This document shows positions 1 to 9,211 of a stretch of 64,000 nucleotides of DNA, piece by piece (the stretch's first letter is position 1; every line of letters starts with the position of its first letter). This DNA comes from Pseudomonas sp. JUb42 (GTDB taxonomy: Bacteria; Pseudomonadota; Gammaproteobacteria; Pseudomonadales; Pseudomonadaceae). The notes under the pieces were generated by a model, which saw only the letters and a list, made by a program, of their open reading frames with translations, made no database searches and had not been told where the DNA came from. Where the stretch lies: contig NZ_JANUFD010000002.1 in the NCBI RefSeq assembly GCF_024807945.1, positions 372,001-436,000 on the forward strand, given 5' to 3'. The translations under genes were made by a program, and so were the position numbers.

Positions 1-540
1 CGTCGCACTGAGGTACGGCAGGTAGCTGCCGCCATCCACCGACAGATCAATGGCGTAATCGATCTGGTAGCCAATCTGATCCCCGTTTGGAAGCACCTGC
101 CAGATCTGCGGCCAGGACAAGCGGATACGTACCGCTGATAACTGCGGATCATTGATGCCACGGGTCCAGGGACTATCCGACTTCAGTTCCACCGGAAAGC
201 CCTGGGTGATCTCATTTTCCACAGCCGGGAATCCGGCCATGTGATCCTGATCGACAGTGCCTGGCCGGAAATCCCAGCGGCTGCCCGGGAAATTTTCACT
301 GCCATCCGGTGAAATGAGCGGCGTGCCGTCGAGCATGACCGAGCGAAGCCCATCCACAGGGCCAGCTATGGGGCCTTCGCTCAGAAAGTACAGAAGCTTG
401 GCCGTGGCGATGGATAGCGCACTGTCCGGAGCCTTATAGGGTTGATGAGGCTTCTGCTCACCACCCTTGGCGCCTGAAACCGGCGCAGCCGAACGGTTGC
501 GCTGACGTCCGTCGACGTGCGCACTGGATGCGTTGTTCAT
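1..540 (-). CDS. Tail tip host-specificity protein J, N-terminal part (cut by window edge)
   Basis: The open frame starts at ATG 540-538 and is still open at position 1, giving about 180 residues. It contains the sequence YKAPDSALSIATAKLLYFLS followed by EGPIAGPVDG, typical of the N-terminus of lambda gpJ-type central tail fibre proteins. These proteins form the tail tip and carry the receptor-binding C-terminus, which is not visible here. It follows the tail I gene by 9 bases and is the last gene of the M-L-K-I-J tail tip order. Confidence 0.9.
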   Translation of the reverse strand, partial: MNNASSAHVDGRQRNRSAAPVSGAKGGEQKPHQPYKAPDSALSIATAKLLYFLSEGPIAGPVDGLRSVMLDGTPLISPDGSENFPGSRWDFRPGTVDQDHMAGFPAVENEITQGFPVELKSDSPWTRGINDPQLSAVRIRLSWPQIWQVLPNGDQIGYQIDYAIDLSVDGGSYLPYLSAT

Positions 541-549
541 GGTTAGTCC

Positions 550-1140
550 TTATTGCTGGTCTTCGGCGTAGATCCCGGCCGAACCGATGGCGCCACCGAT
601 GTCGCGCTCGCCGTAGAGCAGCGGCTTGCAGCGGCCTTGAGCCGTGGTCGTGACCGCGCCGCCAAACGCATACGAAGGCTTATTGCCCTCCTCTTCCTTG
701 TTCAGCAGGCTGCCCGGCGACGGCGACATCATTGTTGCCACACCCCCCAATAGCAGGCCTGCACCAGCGGCCATCAACTGGAACTGACCGGTGTAGGCCC
801 CGACGACCATCAGGACGACTCCGGCTATGGCCGCGAACAGCCCGCCAGACTTGCTGCCCACAACAATCGGCGCGATACGAATCGGCTCGTTGCTGTCACA
901 GCGCATGCTCAATTCCTCCTCCGGAAGATTGCGCTTGCCACGAAATACCGCGAAAACCAGGCCGCGCTCTTCAGACAGGCGCAGAAAGCGTCGAAAGCCA
1001 GGCACCATCACGCACAAGGCATGCACCGCTTCAGCCCCGGAGCGAACCGCTAGCCGATGAACCCGACCAAAGCGCGTGCCCAAAACTCCGTATAGCCGAA
1101 CCTCGACCACAGGCGGAAAGTCGCTGACATACGCGGCCAT
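550..1140 (-). CDS. Tail assembly protein I (lambda gpI-like)
   Basis: This 196-residue protein has an N-terminal ubiquitin-like region, a hydrophobic Gly/Ala-rich stretch at about residues 100-130 and a C-terminal GRCKPLLYGERDIGG-type motif, as in the lambda tail assembly I family. In lambda, gpI acts with J, K and L to build the tail tip and is not part of the mature virion. Its ATG overlaps the TGA of the upstream K-like gene (ATGA at 1137-1142), which suggests translational coupling. Confidence 0.88.
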   Translation of the reverse strand: MAAYVSDFPPVVEVRLYGVLGTRFGRVHRLAVRSGAEAVHALCVMVPGFRRFLRLSEERGLVFAVFRGKRNLPEEELSMRCDSNEPIRIAPIVVGSKSGGLFAAIAGVVLMVVGAYTGQFQLMAAGAGLLLGGVATMMSPSPGSLLNKEEEGNKPSYAFGGAVTTTAQGRCKPLLYGERDIGGAIGSAGIYAEDQQ

Positions 1141-1892
1141 CAGCGCACCTCCGAAACAGACTTATGCCGAAGCATCAGCCGCGTGCAGTCGGCCCACATC
1201 CCGCCATATACGTCGCGGCTGGATTTTTTGTTGTAGCGATGGTGAATGAAGCTGTACTTGACCGGGTGTAGACCCGGCTCGGTGTTGAGGCCTACATCGC
1301 CCAGGAAGACCCCTGCATGATTTGGAGCCTGGGCATCGATCTGCATTACCAGCATGTCGCCGTACTGCGGCTCAGTGACGGGATAGAATCCAGCCTGCTG
1401 GTAGTAGCGCTCATACAAGCTCTCGCCGGTTTTCCACCAGCCGTCACGACGGGGGAAGTTCGGCAGCTCCAGCCCCCATTCACGCCAGTAGAAGTCCCGG
1501 CACAAGGCATAGCAATCGAGCAGGCCGTGGGCGAATTCGCGGCCGATCAACGGCGCCTGATAACCGCTCGGAGCGAACTCAAAGTACTCCCCGGAAGGCC
1601 AGCTGACGATGCACCAGGGCAGCTCGTGCAACTCACAACTGACCCGATCGGCCATGCTCGGTTGCGGTAAAACGTCGGGATGGCTATGGACAATGGTCAG
1701 TATCTCACCGCGATCCTCAGCTGCAGCCTTGTCATGGGGGTTGATGATGAAATGCTCACTGGGAGTCGTGGCATCGTTGTGGCAGGGGACGTACTGTTGC
1801 GTGCCGTTCTCTTCGATGATCACGCCACAGCATTCCTTGGGATACTGCTCGGCAGCATGGCGCTGGATCTGTTTCAGCAACGTGTTATTCAT
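1140..1892 (-). CDS. Tail tip assembly protein K (JAMM plus NlpC/P60 peptidase)
   Basis: The 250-residue protein has two domains. Residues 1-110 form a JAMM/MPN fold with H69-S-H71 and PSxxD (S79, D82) metal ligands. Residues 115-250 form an NlpC/P60 domain with the nucleophile in LLDCYALC (C127) and NHAGVFLG (H192). Lambda gpK has the same layout; the peptidases probably act in tail tip assembly or in local wall cleavage at DNA entry. A longer frame begins at 1970, but the ATG at 1892 matches the family N-terminus and avoids a long overlap with gene L. Confidence 0.9.
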   Translation of the reverse strand: MNNTLLKQIQRHAAEQYPKECCGVIIEENGTQQYVPCHNDATTPSEHFIINPHDKAAAEDRGEILTIVHSHPDVLPQPSMADRVSCELHELPWCIVSWPSGEYFEFAPSGYQAPLIGREFAHGLLDCYALCRDFYWREWGLELPNFPRRDGWWKTGESLYERYYQQAGFYPVTEPQYGDMLVMQIDAQAPNHAGVFLGDVGLNTEPGLHPVKYSFIHHRYNKKSSRDVYGGMWADCTRLMLRHKSVSEVR

Positions 1893-1900
1893 GTTCAATC

Positions 1901-2584
1901 TCAAATCATTGATGCTCCCGGCGCGCCACCAAAAGGCAGCGGGTTGCCTTTGCCGTGGCGTTTCTCGCAATCACTGATACGCCCGCCGCAACGATCCAGC
2001 GCCGGGTTGTCCACGGGGTTACCATCAGCATCGAACATCAGGCTACCGGTGTAGTTACAGTCCGGGCCGCGATACTCGCCCCACAGACACCACTCGCAGC
2101 GGTTCATGATCTGGCCGCCGGGGAGCTTTTGGCCTTTCACTGCTGTGGGCGGCGCCAAGGCGAAAACCACTTCTGTCCGGCTGATACTGGTGGGCTGGTT
2201 GATATAGGAAATGTCCAGCCGCTCCTGGGTGCTCGCATCCGGATTGCCGCCGGGAAAATTGACGGCGTCCAGGTATTTGGCATAAGTCTGATGCACGATC
2301 AGGCGGATGCCGCATAGGTGCTGGAACTGTAAACACAAAGCCGTTATCAGGCCGTCCAGGTTGCTGATTTTCAGCGTCGGCATCGAGGTGTTGCCCTCCA
2401 TACCACGCCCAAAGCCTGCGGTTTCGAATGGGCGCGGCTCATAGCGCTCGCCCTTCCAGAAAATCGGCTCGGCCTGCTGGTGAGCGTGGTAGCGCAACAT
2501 GCCCATGCCACGCGACTCGCCGTCCAGCTCGATCAACTGGATCAGTGCGCCCGGCTCAAGCTTCTGGTCATCGGCAGTAATCAT
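1901..2584 (-). CDS. Minor tail protein L (Fe-S cluster tail tip protein)
   Basis: The 227-residue protein matches the lambda gpL family along its length. The C-terminal third holds a cysteine set (C163, C166, C176, C199, C206). In lambda L, C-terminal cysteines bind an iron-sulphur cluster, so the same is inferred here. The protein sits between M and K in the conserved tail tip gene order. Its start overlaps the stop of gene M by 4 bases. Confidence 0.9.
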   Translation of the reverse strand: MITADDQKLEPGALIQLIELDGESRGMGMLRYHAHQQAEPIFWKGERYEPRPFETAGFGRGMEGNTSMPTLKISNLDGLITALCLQFQHLCGIRLIVHQTYAKYLDAVNFPGGNPDASTQERLDISYINQPTSISRTEVVFALAPPTAVKGQKLPGGQIMNRCEWCLWGEYRGPDCNYTGSLMFDADGNPVDNPALDRCGGRISDCEKRHGKGNPLPFGGAPGASMI

Positions 2585-2934
2585 GGTTCGGCCTGCGGGT
2601 TAAAGACTTGCTGAAAGGTGGTGGTCAGGGTGAATTTCCTACCCCCATGGGGCTGCAGCTGCCAACCACCCGTGGTGATAAATGCCCCCTGCCTGGCCAT
2701 CGGTGGCGTCCACAAAAAATGATTAGCGCTCTTATGCCGGACAAAGAAATCCTGAATCGGCTGCAGGTACGTCTCGGTACCGGTGAACGACACCGACCAG
2801 GTTGCGGCGAGATTGTTGATGCCCACTGACAATCGCTGGCTGTAACCATTGGCGAACTGCGAAGTGAGCAAGTTGGCCTGGGTGTCGCCGCTGGAACTCA
2901 CGCGCGGCGACCAGATGAAGACTTCGACCATCAA
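2581..2934 (-). CDS. Minor tail protein M (lambda gpM-like)
   Basis: The 117-residue protein has the family features of gpM: an N-terminal FIWSPRVSSS stretch, a central GxxxFLWTPP motif and a beta-rich C-terminus ending with TLTTTFQQVF. Lambda gpM is part of the tail tip complex below the tape measure protein. Both ends overlap neighbours by 4 bases (the tape measure stop and the gene L start), so the run H-M-L is tightly coupled. Confidence 0.88.
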   Translation of the reverse strand: MMVEVFIWSPRVSSSGDTQANLLTSQFANGYSQRLSVGINNLAATWSVSFTGTETYLQPIQDFFVRHKSANHFLWTPPMARQGAFITTGGWQLQPHGGRKFTLTTTFQQVFNPQAEP

Positions 2935-5900
2935 CCGGCCCTCCTGTTATTGGGATCAAGCAATCCGTTCTGGCCCTTTTCGCTGATGATTACCCCGCGC
3001 GCGATCTTCGGCATCTCGGCCCTCACCGTCGCCAACAGCGCGTGTCCCATGGCTTCGTAGCCCTGGGTCGAATCGACCGTGCCGTCGGAGCCATCGCCAT
3101 TGATCGTGATGTGGATCTGTGGCGCAGTCTCGCCTTGATTGGCCGCTTCAGGGGTCTTGCTGAGAAACTGCTTGAGGTCGCGGTTGGTGCGCCCATCAAC
3201 CACACGCTCACCCTTCTGCAGCAGCCAGGTGCCTTCCTTGGGAATGCTGTCGATGCCGTCGTGGGCCATACCCGCCAAGGTCATACCGGCGACCATGCCT
3301 GCGTTGGCGTAACCCGCTGCAAGAATCGCTGCGCCGACTGGAATGCCGCCGAGAACCGTCAGTTCAGCCGGGGCCTTGGCTGCCGCGATCTGCGCGTTCA
3401 TGATGATGGAGGCGACTGCAAAGGCTTTCTGCGCCATAAACAGCACCTTGTAGGCACCTGATTGCTCACCTGCGATCTTGCCCACCATTTCCGCCGCATT
3501 GCCCGCCAGCTCACTGAATGTGCTGAACATCGCCACTTTGTAGCTGCCCTGGATATCAGACAGTTTCTGCTGATTGATCTCGTGGATCTCCGCCACCCGA
3601 TCCAGATACTCCTGCTCGCTGCTGAGCTTTTGCGCATGCAGTTCGGCCTGCATGGCCAGCTGCTTTTCATTCCAGGCTTTCAGTTCGGCCTCGGCCTCGG
3701 CCGCCTTGATCATCTCGCCGATCGGTCCCCCCACCGACGGATCAAGACCTCCAAACTTGGGAGCCTCAGCGATCGAGGCTTTGGAAATGGCATCGGCACC
3801 GGCTCGATACTGATCCGCTGATAAGCCGCCCTGGCTCTGTAGCCTGGCCAGTTCCTCATAGCGCTTGCGGGTCGAGACCAGCAGGCTGTCCTCCTGCTTT
3901 TGCAGGTCGGACATCAGGTCCTTATAGGACTTCTGAGTATTCAACTGGTCGAGGGCAATCGCAGCCCGCTCAAGCTCGGTTTTCTTCGCCTGATCAAGCT
4001 GCTTTAGCTGGCCTTCACGGGTCTCGAATTCGACCTTGGCCAATTCTGTTTTGCGACCATGCATCTCGACCTGTTCGTTCAGGCTGCGCAGGGTACGGCT
4101 GTAATTGTCCTGCAGCTGCCGGGCTTCGCGCTCAACTGCGGCCGCCGCTTCCTTGGCTTTGCGGGCCAGCTCTTCCTGGGCTTTTTGCGCTGCTGTGCTG
4201 GCATCTGCTAGTTTTGCGGCGGCCTGGGCTTGCTCCAGTAATTGCTGGCCCTTGGCACTTTGCCCGAGGTTGTCACGTTCAGCCTGGCGATTGATCTCGC
4301 CCAGCTCGGACGGATCCTTGAGTTTTGCAGTCCGTTCATTGAGCGCTTCAATGCGCTTCTCCCAGGACTTGACCATTGAGGCATCAGGACCGCGAATAGT
4401 CCCCAGCCCAGAGCCCAACCCCTCAGCGGCGGTCTGGGCAGACCCCATAATGCTGGTCAGCAAAGACGTCTGTTCCCGCGCCGCATGGATCCGCTGGACC
4501 GTTGTGTGGTACTGAGCCGCGAGCCCTTCCAGCTTGCCTTGTAGTTCTTCCGTGGTGCCGATAGCGTTGATCAGGTTCTGAGTGGCAGAGTCAATATCGA
4601 TACCGCCCTTGATCCCCCGCCCGAAATTCCCGGCGGCTGCGGCACGCTGATACTGATTCGCAGAAAAGTTACTCCCGCCGAGGTAGTCGCCACTTGGCCC
4701 CTGAGCGATGGCGCGCATATCCGCCAGAATTGAAGCGGCCGCCCTCTTGGCCTGCTCTTGTTCCTGCGCCAGCTTGGCGAGGATCGGCCGTTGCTGGGCG
4801 GCGCCAAGAGCCTCCCATTCACTGCGTAGTTCCTGTATCGGCTTCTGCAGGTCGACCGACGCCTGCGCGGCCTTGTCCGCGCCATCACGAAACAACAGAA
4901 AGCTGGCCGCCGTGGCCGCGACCATAAAGCCCAACCCCAACGGCCCACCCACCAGACCCAGCAGGCCCCGTGTCGCGTTACCCATGAGTGAGCTGGCCCG
5001 GGCGTTGGCGACCTGGGCCGCCGTGTGGGCTTGAGTCGCCTGCAGATCGGCGAGCCGGGCTAGGCGCAGCCGACTCAGTGCAGCCGCGTGCTGCTGCGTG
5101 CCAATGGCCGCTGCGACCTGAGCGCGAGCATCGATCACTTCGGCTGCGGTTTTACGGACGAGGATCGCTGTGACATCGAGCTGGGCACGGGCACGACCCA
5201 TCTCTGCAGACTGAGCCGCGCGAGTAGCCGCCGCCTGGGCGATCAGCGCCGAGGTAACGCCGGTAGCCTTGCGGGCCAGTATCGCGATGCCCGCGACTGC
5301 CGCCACCTGGGCCAGGGTATCGATGTTCTCCGAGACGACGCCTATGGCCTTGGACAGACCTTGAGTGGTGCCGGTCGCGCCATCTACATCCCCAACCCAC
5401 CGCTGAAATGCGTTCGACAGGCCAGTCATGGAGCCGCTGATGGAACTGGGCATCGCCGCATATTCCTGCTGCAGGACGCCAAGCTGGCCGACCAGGGCTG
5501 GAACGATCTTTTCAATGGTCAGCAGGCCTTCATTGGCCATTGCCTTGAGGTCTTTTCGCGCAACGCCCATCCCGGCTGCCAAAGCGCGCATAACGCGGTC
5601 GCCGTTGGCGTTGACCGCGACAAAGTCGTTACCGCGCAGCACGCCCTGGGCGAGTGCCTGGGAGAACTGGGTGATGACGGAGGATGCCGCCGCCGCGTTC
5701 GCACCGGAGATCTGCAGGCCGAGCGCTAAGGCCTCAGTTACCTGCAGGACGGTTTGCGAGGAATAACCGTAGTCGCGCATGGAGCCCGCCGACAGGCTGA
5801 ACAGCTTGGCGTTATCGCTGAATGCAGTGCCGGTCTTCTGGCTGATGGCGAACAGCACTTGCTGGCTGCGGGTAAAGTCATCGGTGCTTAGCGAGGCCAG

Positions 5901-6203
5901 TTTCAAGCGCGAGTTGACCTGATTCCAACTGTCGGCCTGGGACAAAAGATTGCTGACCGCCAGCGCACCGAGCATGGCACTGGCATAACTGCCAACGGTG
6001 CTGGTCAGCGAGCCCATCGCAGCATTCTGCGCATTGATCGCCGCCTGCTGGGATCGCCAACCTGCAGCGGCTTGCCGGTTGCCATCGCCAATGGTGCGCA
6101 GATAGCTCTGCCCGGTTCTCGCGGCGCGGGCCATCTCTCGTTGGTATGCACCCGTTTCCGCCGAGACGCTGACGATCAGAGAACGCAGGGTGTTGCCTGA
6201 CAT
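2931..6203 (-). CDS. Tail tape measure protein (lambda gpH-like)
   Basis: This is the longest gene of the prophage (1090 residues), as expected for the protein that sets tail length. The N-terminus (NTLRSLIVSVSAETGAYQRE) is typical of the family. Residues about 70-280 hold the conserved tape-measure block, hydrophobic segments lie near residues 285-310 and 415-440, and long Ala/Gln/Glu/Lys-rich coiled-coil stretches run from about 580 to 830. A purine-rich SD (GGAGAAAA) precedes the ATG. A rho-independent terminator lies just upstream of this gene. Confidence 0.95.
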   Translation of the reverse strand: MSGNTLRSLIVSVSAETGAYQREMARAARTGQSYLRTIGDGNRQAAAGWRSQQAAINAQNAAMGSLTSTVGSYASAMLGALAVSNLLSQADSWNQVNSRLKLASLSTDDFTRSQQVLFAISQKTGTAFSDNAKLFSLSAGSMRDYGYSSQTVLQVTEALALGLQISGANAAAASSVITQFSQALAQGVLRGNDFVAVNANGDRVMRALAAGMGVARKDLKAMANEGLLTIEKIVPALVGQLGVLQQEYAAMPSSISGSMTGLSNAFQRWVGDVDGATGTTQGLSKAIGVVSENIDTLAQVAAVAGIAILARKATGVTSALIAQAAATRAAQSAEMGRARAQLDVTAILVRKTAAEVIDARAQVAAAIGTQQHAAALSRLRLARLADLQATQAHTAAQVANARASSLMGNATRGLLGLVGGPLGLGFMVAATAASFLLFRDGADKAAQASVDLQKPIQELRSEWEALGAAQQRPILAKLAQEQEQAKRAAASILADMRAIAQGPSGDYLGGSNFSANQYQRAAAAGNFGRGIKGGIDIDSATQNLINAIGTTEELQGKLEGLAAQYHTTVQRIHAAREQTSLLTSIMGSAQTAAEGLGSGLGTIRGPDASMVKSWEKRIEALNERTAKLKDPSELGEINRQAERDNLGQSAKGQQLLEQAQAAAKLADASTAAQKAQEELARKAKEAAAAVEREARQLQDNYSRTLRSLNEQVEMHGRKTELAKVEFETREGQLKQLDQAKKTELERAAIALDQLNTQKSYKDLMSDLQKQEDSLLVSTRKRYEELARLQSQGGLSADQYRAGADAISKASIAEAPKFGGLDPSVGGPIGEMIKAAEAEAELKAWNEKQLAMQAELHAQKLSSEQEYLDRVAEIHEINQQKLSDIQGSYKVAMFSTFSELAGNAAEMVGKIAGEQSGAYKVLFMAQKAFAVASIIMNAQIAAAKAPAELTVLGGIPVGAAILAAGYANAGMVAGMTLAGMAHDGIDSIPKEGTWLLQKGERVVDGRTNRDLKQFLSKTPEAANQGETAPQIHITINGDGSDGTVDSTQGYEAMGHALLATVRAEMPKIARGVIISEKGQNGLLDPNNRRAG

Positions 6204-6220
6204 TTGGTTTTCTCCGGACG

Positions 6221-6244
6221 AAAAAAACCCGCCGGAGGCGGGTT
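6221..6244 (-). terminator. Rho-independent terminator between hydrolase cargo gene and tape measure gene
   Basis: On the minus strand an 8-bp perfect stem, AACCCGCC/GGCGGGTT (6226-6244), is followed by a run of T. It lies 20 bases after the hydrolase stop and before the tape measure SD. It would end transcription of the cargo gene; late transcripts must read through it, presumably by antitermination. Confidence 0.8.
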
Positions 6245-6263
6245 GGGAAAACGTTAGAGGGTT

Positions 6264-7712
6264 TCAATTCGCAGCTGCGTACTCTTCCGCAACAGTTAAA
6301 ACTCTATTTACATCGTAGTAATAGGAGAAACATTGCTCGAATGAAAAAATACCGTTTTTGGCACAATATTCTACTACCTGAGCATCTTGATTTTTCTCCA
6401 CCAAGGACTTCATAACAATAGTAGAAAGAAGTGAAACCACGCTATCACCGAAAATATCGTTATGACCACTGATAAATGATTCAGGCACTGAAATAAAATC
6501 AATCGGATCAGTTAGCGAACACGGAAATGAATCGACTCCAAACTTATCATTATCACTAGAGCACCTATCCTCTAGCTTCCAATCAGCAAGGCTGCCTTTT
6601 TTTAGCGTGTAATAGCTATTTGAGAACTTATTGACCTCATTAGCAATCATGGCGGAATTGTTAGCAGGTTCAACCGCCATAGCGGCCATAGCCGCCATAA
6701 CTGTATGAGGCCGTATAACCTCAACTGCCTGAAGTGATTTTAGCTCGACCTTTTCCAGATCTGCGTCACTCATAACGCTGGTAGTAAACATCCCATAATT
6801 ACCAACTGTCTGCGAATCCAGATCTTTCTCCGAAATAACATAATCACGACCTTGGTAACGCCGATGTATATCCACCTGACTCGTCCTCACATCTATCCCC
6901 ATCTTCTGCCCAATGGGGAAAGCAAAGTTAGTAGGCCAGTCAGCTCTGGAGCTAACGACGTACATTACCGAGGGTACTGTCTTTCCCATAGCGCCAATCT
7001 TCATACTGTGCTCTTTCAACAGTAACGCCTGATTGGCCTCAATTGCAGGATTAAGCAAAACCACACCATCACCGAATGACTTGGTTTGTTCCCCCCGTTC
7101 TATCGCCATCATTTTACTTAGCAATGTATCATGCAACGCTGTGAGGGTTATTGCGGCACCAAAGCTGTGCCCAATAGTTAACATGAAGTTCTTTGGCTTT
7201 GCAGCCGCAATATGCTCAAGATTCAGAAAGAGCTCGTTAACCCCCCCTCTTCCTACCTGTTCGGCAGTGGCTTTTCGATCCCAGAAGGTCAAACCTTCCA
7301 GTTCAAGCCCATGAAAACTCATCCCTCTCCAACCTACGTACACACCAATAAGCTTTTTGCCTTTAGCAGCATCTGACTTGACTATACGGGCAAGGGCTTT
7401 ATTAAAGCTCTTGACATTTTCATCTTCTGAAGATGCATTATGTCTCCATCCATGAACGAATACAACTAAGGCTATATCCTCCTTATCCGACGCCGCCTTG
7501 ATCCTTTTCAACAGGGCGCTTGTCTGCGTCGGATTAAAATCATGACCTCTCTCGGAAAACTCAAAAAAGGCAATATCATAACCATCATTTATTTCATACG
7601 GTTTCCCGCAACCACTTGAATGTTCGCAACCTGAAGACTCATCCATCCGAAAGGGTGAGTTACCAACACAACCACACAAGAACGCTGCAAGCACCAGCAT
7701 CAAATACTTCAT
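6264..7712 (-). CDS. Lipoprotein alpha/beta hydrolase, prophage cargo gene
   Basis: The 482-residue protein starts with a lipoprotein signal (MKYLMLVLAAFLCGC; lipid-modified Cys about C15). It has an alpha/beta-hydrolase core, with VFVHGW near residues 85-90 (oxyanion region) and GHSFG (nucleophile about S183). Substrate unknown. An SD (AGGGGAG) abuts the upstream ATG at 7718 but sits 6 bases before the ATG at 7712, so 7712 is preferred. It is clearly AT-richer than the flanking tail genes and has its own terminator. It separates the tail chaperones from the tape measure, which are normally adjacent. Inference: a lysogenic-conversion gene placing an esterase-like lipoprotein in the cell envelope. 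Confidence 0.75.
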   Translation of the reverse strand: MKYLMLVLAAFLCGCVGNSPFRMDESSGCEHSSGCGKPYEINDGYDIAFFEFSERGHDFNPTQTSALLKRIKAASDKEDIALVVFVHGWRHNASSEDENVKSFNKALARIVKSDAAKGKKLIGVYVGWRGMSFHGLELEGLTFWDRKATAEQVGRGGVNELFLNLEHIAAAKPKNFMLTIGHSFGAAITLTALHDTLLSKMMAIERGEQTKSFGDGVVLLNPAIEANQALLLKEHSMKIGAMGKTVPSVMYVVSSRADWPTNFAFPIGQKMGIDVRTSQVDIHRRYQGRDYVISEKDLDSQTVGNYGMFTTSVMSDADLEKVELKSLQAVEVIRPHTVMAAMAAMAVEPANNSAMIANEVNKFSNSYYTLKKGSLADWKLEDRCSSDNDKFGVDSFPCSLTDPIDFISVPESFISGHNDIFGDSVVSLLSTIVMKSLVEKNQDAQVVEYCAKNGIFSFEQCFSYYYDVNRVLTVAEEYAAAN

Positions 7713-7931
7713 AGACATCTCCCCTTTTCATAGTAAGTTGCACTCCCTTCAAAACTCGATATGCACCGGCACCGACTAGCGAAAGCCAAGACGGTTTGGT
7801 GCATTGGTTTTGTTCAGGACAAAAGGAGCATGGGTGACGTTTCAGAATTCGTCCACCCGACAGAGAGGGAAATATTTTAGTAAAGCCAATAGTTTGACAT
7901 CACAAAAACAAGTCGTTGATTAACAGAGTTA

Positions 7932-8261
7932 TTATTGCGCTGAGCCAATCAAGAAAGCCTTGAACAAAGCCTCCCCCTCACTTGCCTCATGCTCTTCAAT
8001 TTCATGTTCATCGGACTCTGACCGCCACTTCGGTAACAAATCCAGCGCCGTGATCTTCGCCCCCTGAGCCTGAAACGCCGATGCCGCAATGATCGAAGCC
8101 TGGATATCGCCCCGCGCATCACTCAATGGCGAATCGCGGTTGTAGGCCATCCATAGCAGCAACTCCTCGGCGCTCATGTGCTCGCGAAGGTCCTGCAGAG
8201 TCATGCCCAGGCGGAGGGCCAGGGTCAGCATAAATGCCAGCTCTGGCTCCTCCGTCAGACG
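7932..8261 (-). CDS. Tail assembly chaperone T frame, expressed as GT fusion by -1 frameshift
   Basis: This frame has no suitable start at its beginning and joins the G gene through the GGGAAAC heptamer at 8261-8267. The slip adds 109 residues, beginning RLTEEPELAFMLTLALRLGM, to 153 residues of G for a protein of about 262. The downstream part (LTLALRLGMTLQDLREHMS, MAYNRDSP) is typical of gpT domains. Lambda gpGT recruits the tail tube protein to the tape measure during assembly. An internal ATG at 8231 exists but is unlikely to be used. Confidence 0.85.
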   Translation of the reverse strand, partial: RLTEEPELAFMLTLALRLGMTLQDLREHMSAEELLLWMAYNRDSPLSDARGDIQASIIAASAFQAQGAKITALDLLPKWRSESDEHEIEEHEASEGEALFKAFLIGSAQ

Positions 8262-8719
8262 TTTCCCGCTATGTCCACCGGATCGGAGGACTCGGCGCCG
8301 ATCTCGACGCCGCTCAGCTCAAAGGCTTTGCCCACCAGCCGGTCATGAACGGGGCTGAAGGCTTCGGCGATCTCCGGTACGTCGTCGTCCTCAAACACAC
8401 GGAGGCGCTTTTCATCGAACAGCGTCCGGGCCAGGACAAAGGCGTAAAGCGTGGACGATGAAAACTCTACTGCGGGCTCAGTCGTCTCTTCGTTATCGCC
8501 TGTCGCATGTTGCGGGCTGAGCCCGGCATCAATACGCGCCTGTTCTACCAGCTCAACGGCACGGCGCCGGTACTCAAGCCAGTCACCAGCACTTAGCGCG
8601 CGGACGGTGACCTTGGCGTCGAGCCATTCCGGGACCGTTACTACTTCGTGCTTGAAGTTGCGCAGCGGGTCCAGGGCCAGAGTGCGCAAACTCGATTCAG
8701 CGACCTTTGCTCTGCTCAT
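8255..8719 (-). CDS. Tail assembly chaperone G
   Basis: The 154-residue protein lies between the tail tube gene and the T frame. It is the zero-frame product that ends two codons after the slippery site (AGNV stop). Its N-terminal half is basic and its C-terminal half acidic, as is usual for gpG-like chaperones, which coat the tape measure during tail assembly and leave the virion. The start overlaps the end of the tail tube gene by 23 bases. Confidence 0.85.
   Translation of the reverse strand: MSRAKVAESSLRTLALDPLRNFKHEVVTVPEWLDAKVTVRALSAGDWLEYRRRAVELVEQARIDAGLSPQHATGDNEETTEPAVEFSSSTLYAFVLARTLFDEKRLRVFEDDDVPEIAEAFSPVHDRLVGKAFELSGVEIGAESSDPVDIAGNV
8261..8267 (-). promoter_or_regulatory. Programmed -1 ribosomal frameshift site (GGGAAAC)
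   Basis: Zero-frame reading is GCG GGA AAC GTC TGA. Slipping back by one gives GGG AAA CGT, which opens the T frame. The heptamer fits the X XXY YYZ rule and differs from the lambda G/GT site (GGGAAAG) only in the last base. It lies exactly where the family places it. Confidence 0.88.
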
Positions 8720-9203
8720 GGCTGCCCCCTCCTACCGGTGGAATAATTGGTACCGTAAACGTAACTGAACCGGTGATGCGAACGTTGAAAGTGCCATTTA
8801 CCGTACCGTTGGGCGCGGCGTCCCAAGTGAACTGGGTGACCAAACCGAGGAAAGTGGATTTGCTACCATCGACGAATTCCGATTTGAAGGCACGCGGATC
8901 ACCATCGTCCCGAGCAGCCCGCAACACGGTCTGCGCCTCATCGTCGGCCTTCCAGTTGCCGCTCATGGTGAAGGTACCGTTGTCCGCCAGACCGACCGTA
9001 AATTCCTTGGCTTCGCTAGCCAGGGTGGTGACCTCAATTTCGTCGGACTGACCGCCCTGAAACTGCGGCTGCTTGATGGTCACCGACAGGTCGGCCCATT
9101 CGATAGTGGCGTCAGTGGGATCGAGGGTTGTGGCCTTGGAGACGCCGAGCTGCGTGCCCTGCGTCTTGACGAACTTGGCCTGGGTTGCCGTTTGCTTTGG
9201 CAT
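8697..9203 (-). CDS. Major tail tube protein (gpV-like)
   Basis: The 168-residue protein is beta-rich, with the phage tail-tube pattern (TTLDPTDATIEWADLSVTIK, then TTLASEAKEFTVGLADNGTF and NGTFNVRITGSVTF). It should polymerise into the hollow tube of the non-contractile tail. A strong SD (AGGAGG) precedes the ATG. Gene order (tail completion, tube, G/GT) matches lambda-like siphoviruses. Confidence 0.88.
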   Translation of the reverse strand: MPKQTATQAKFVKTQGTQLGVSKATTLDPTDATIEWADLSVTIKQPQFQGGQSDEIEVTTLASEAKEFTVGLADNGTFTMSGNWKADDEAQTVLRAARDDGDPRAFKSEFVDGSKSTFLGLVTQFTWDAAPNGTVNGTFNVRITGSVTFTVPIIPPVGGGSHEQSKGR

Positions 9204-9211
9204 AGAGCCTC

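Noticed and set aside
5088..5729. 213-codon plus-strand frame within the tape measure gene
   Set aside because: Antisense shadow; tape measure continuity is strong.
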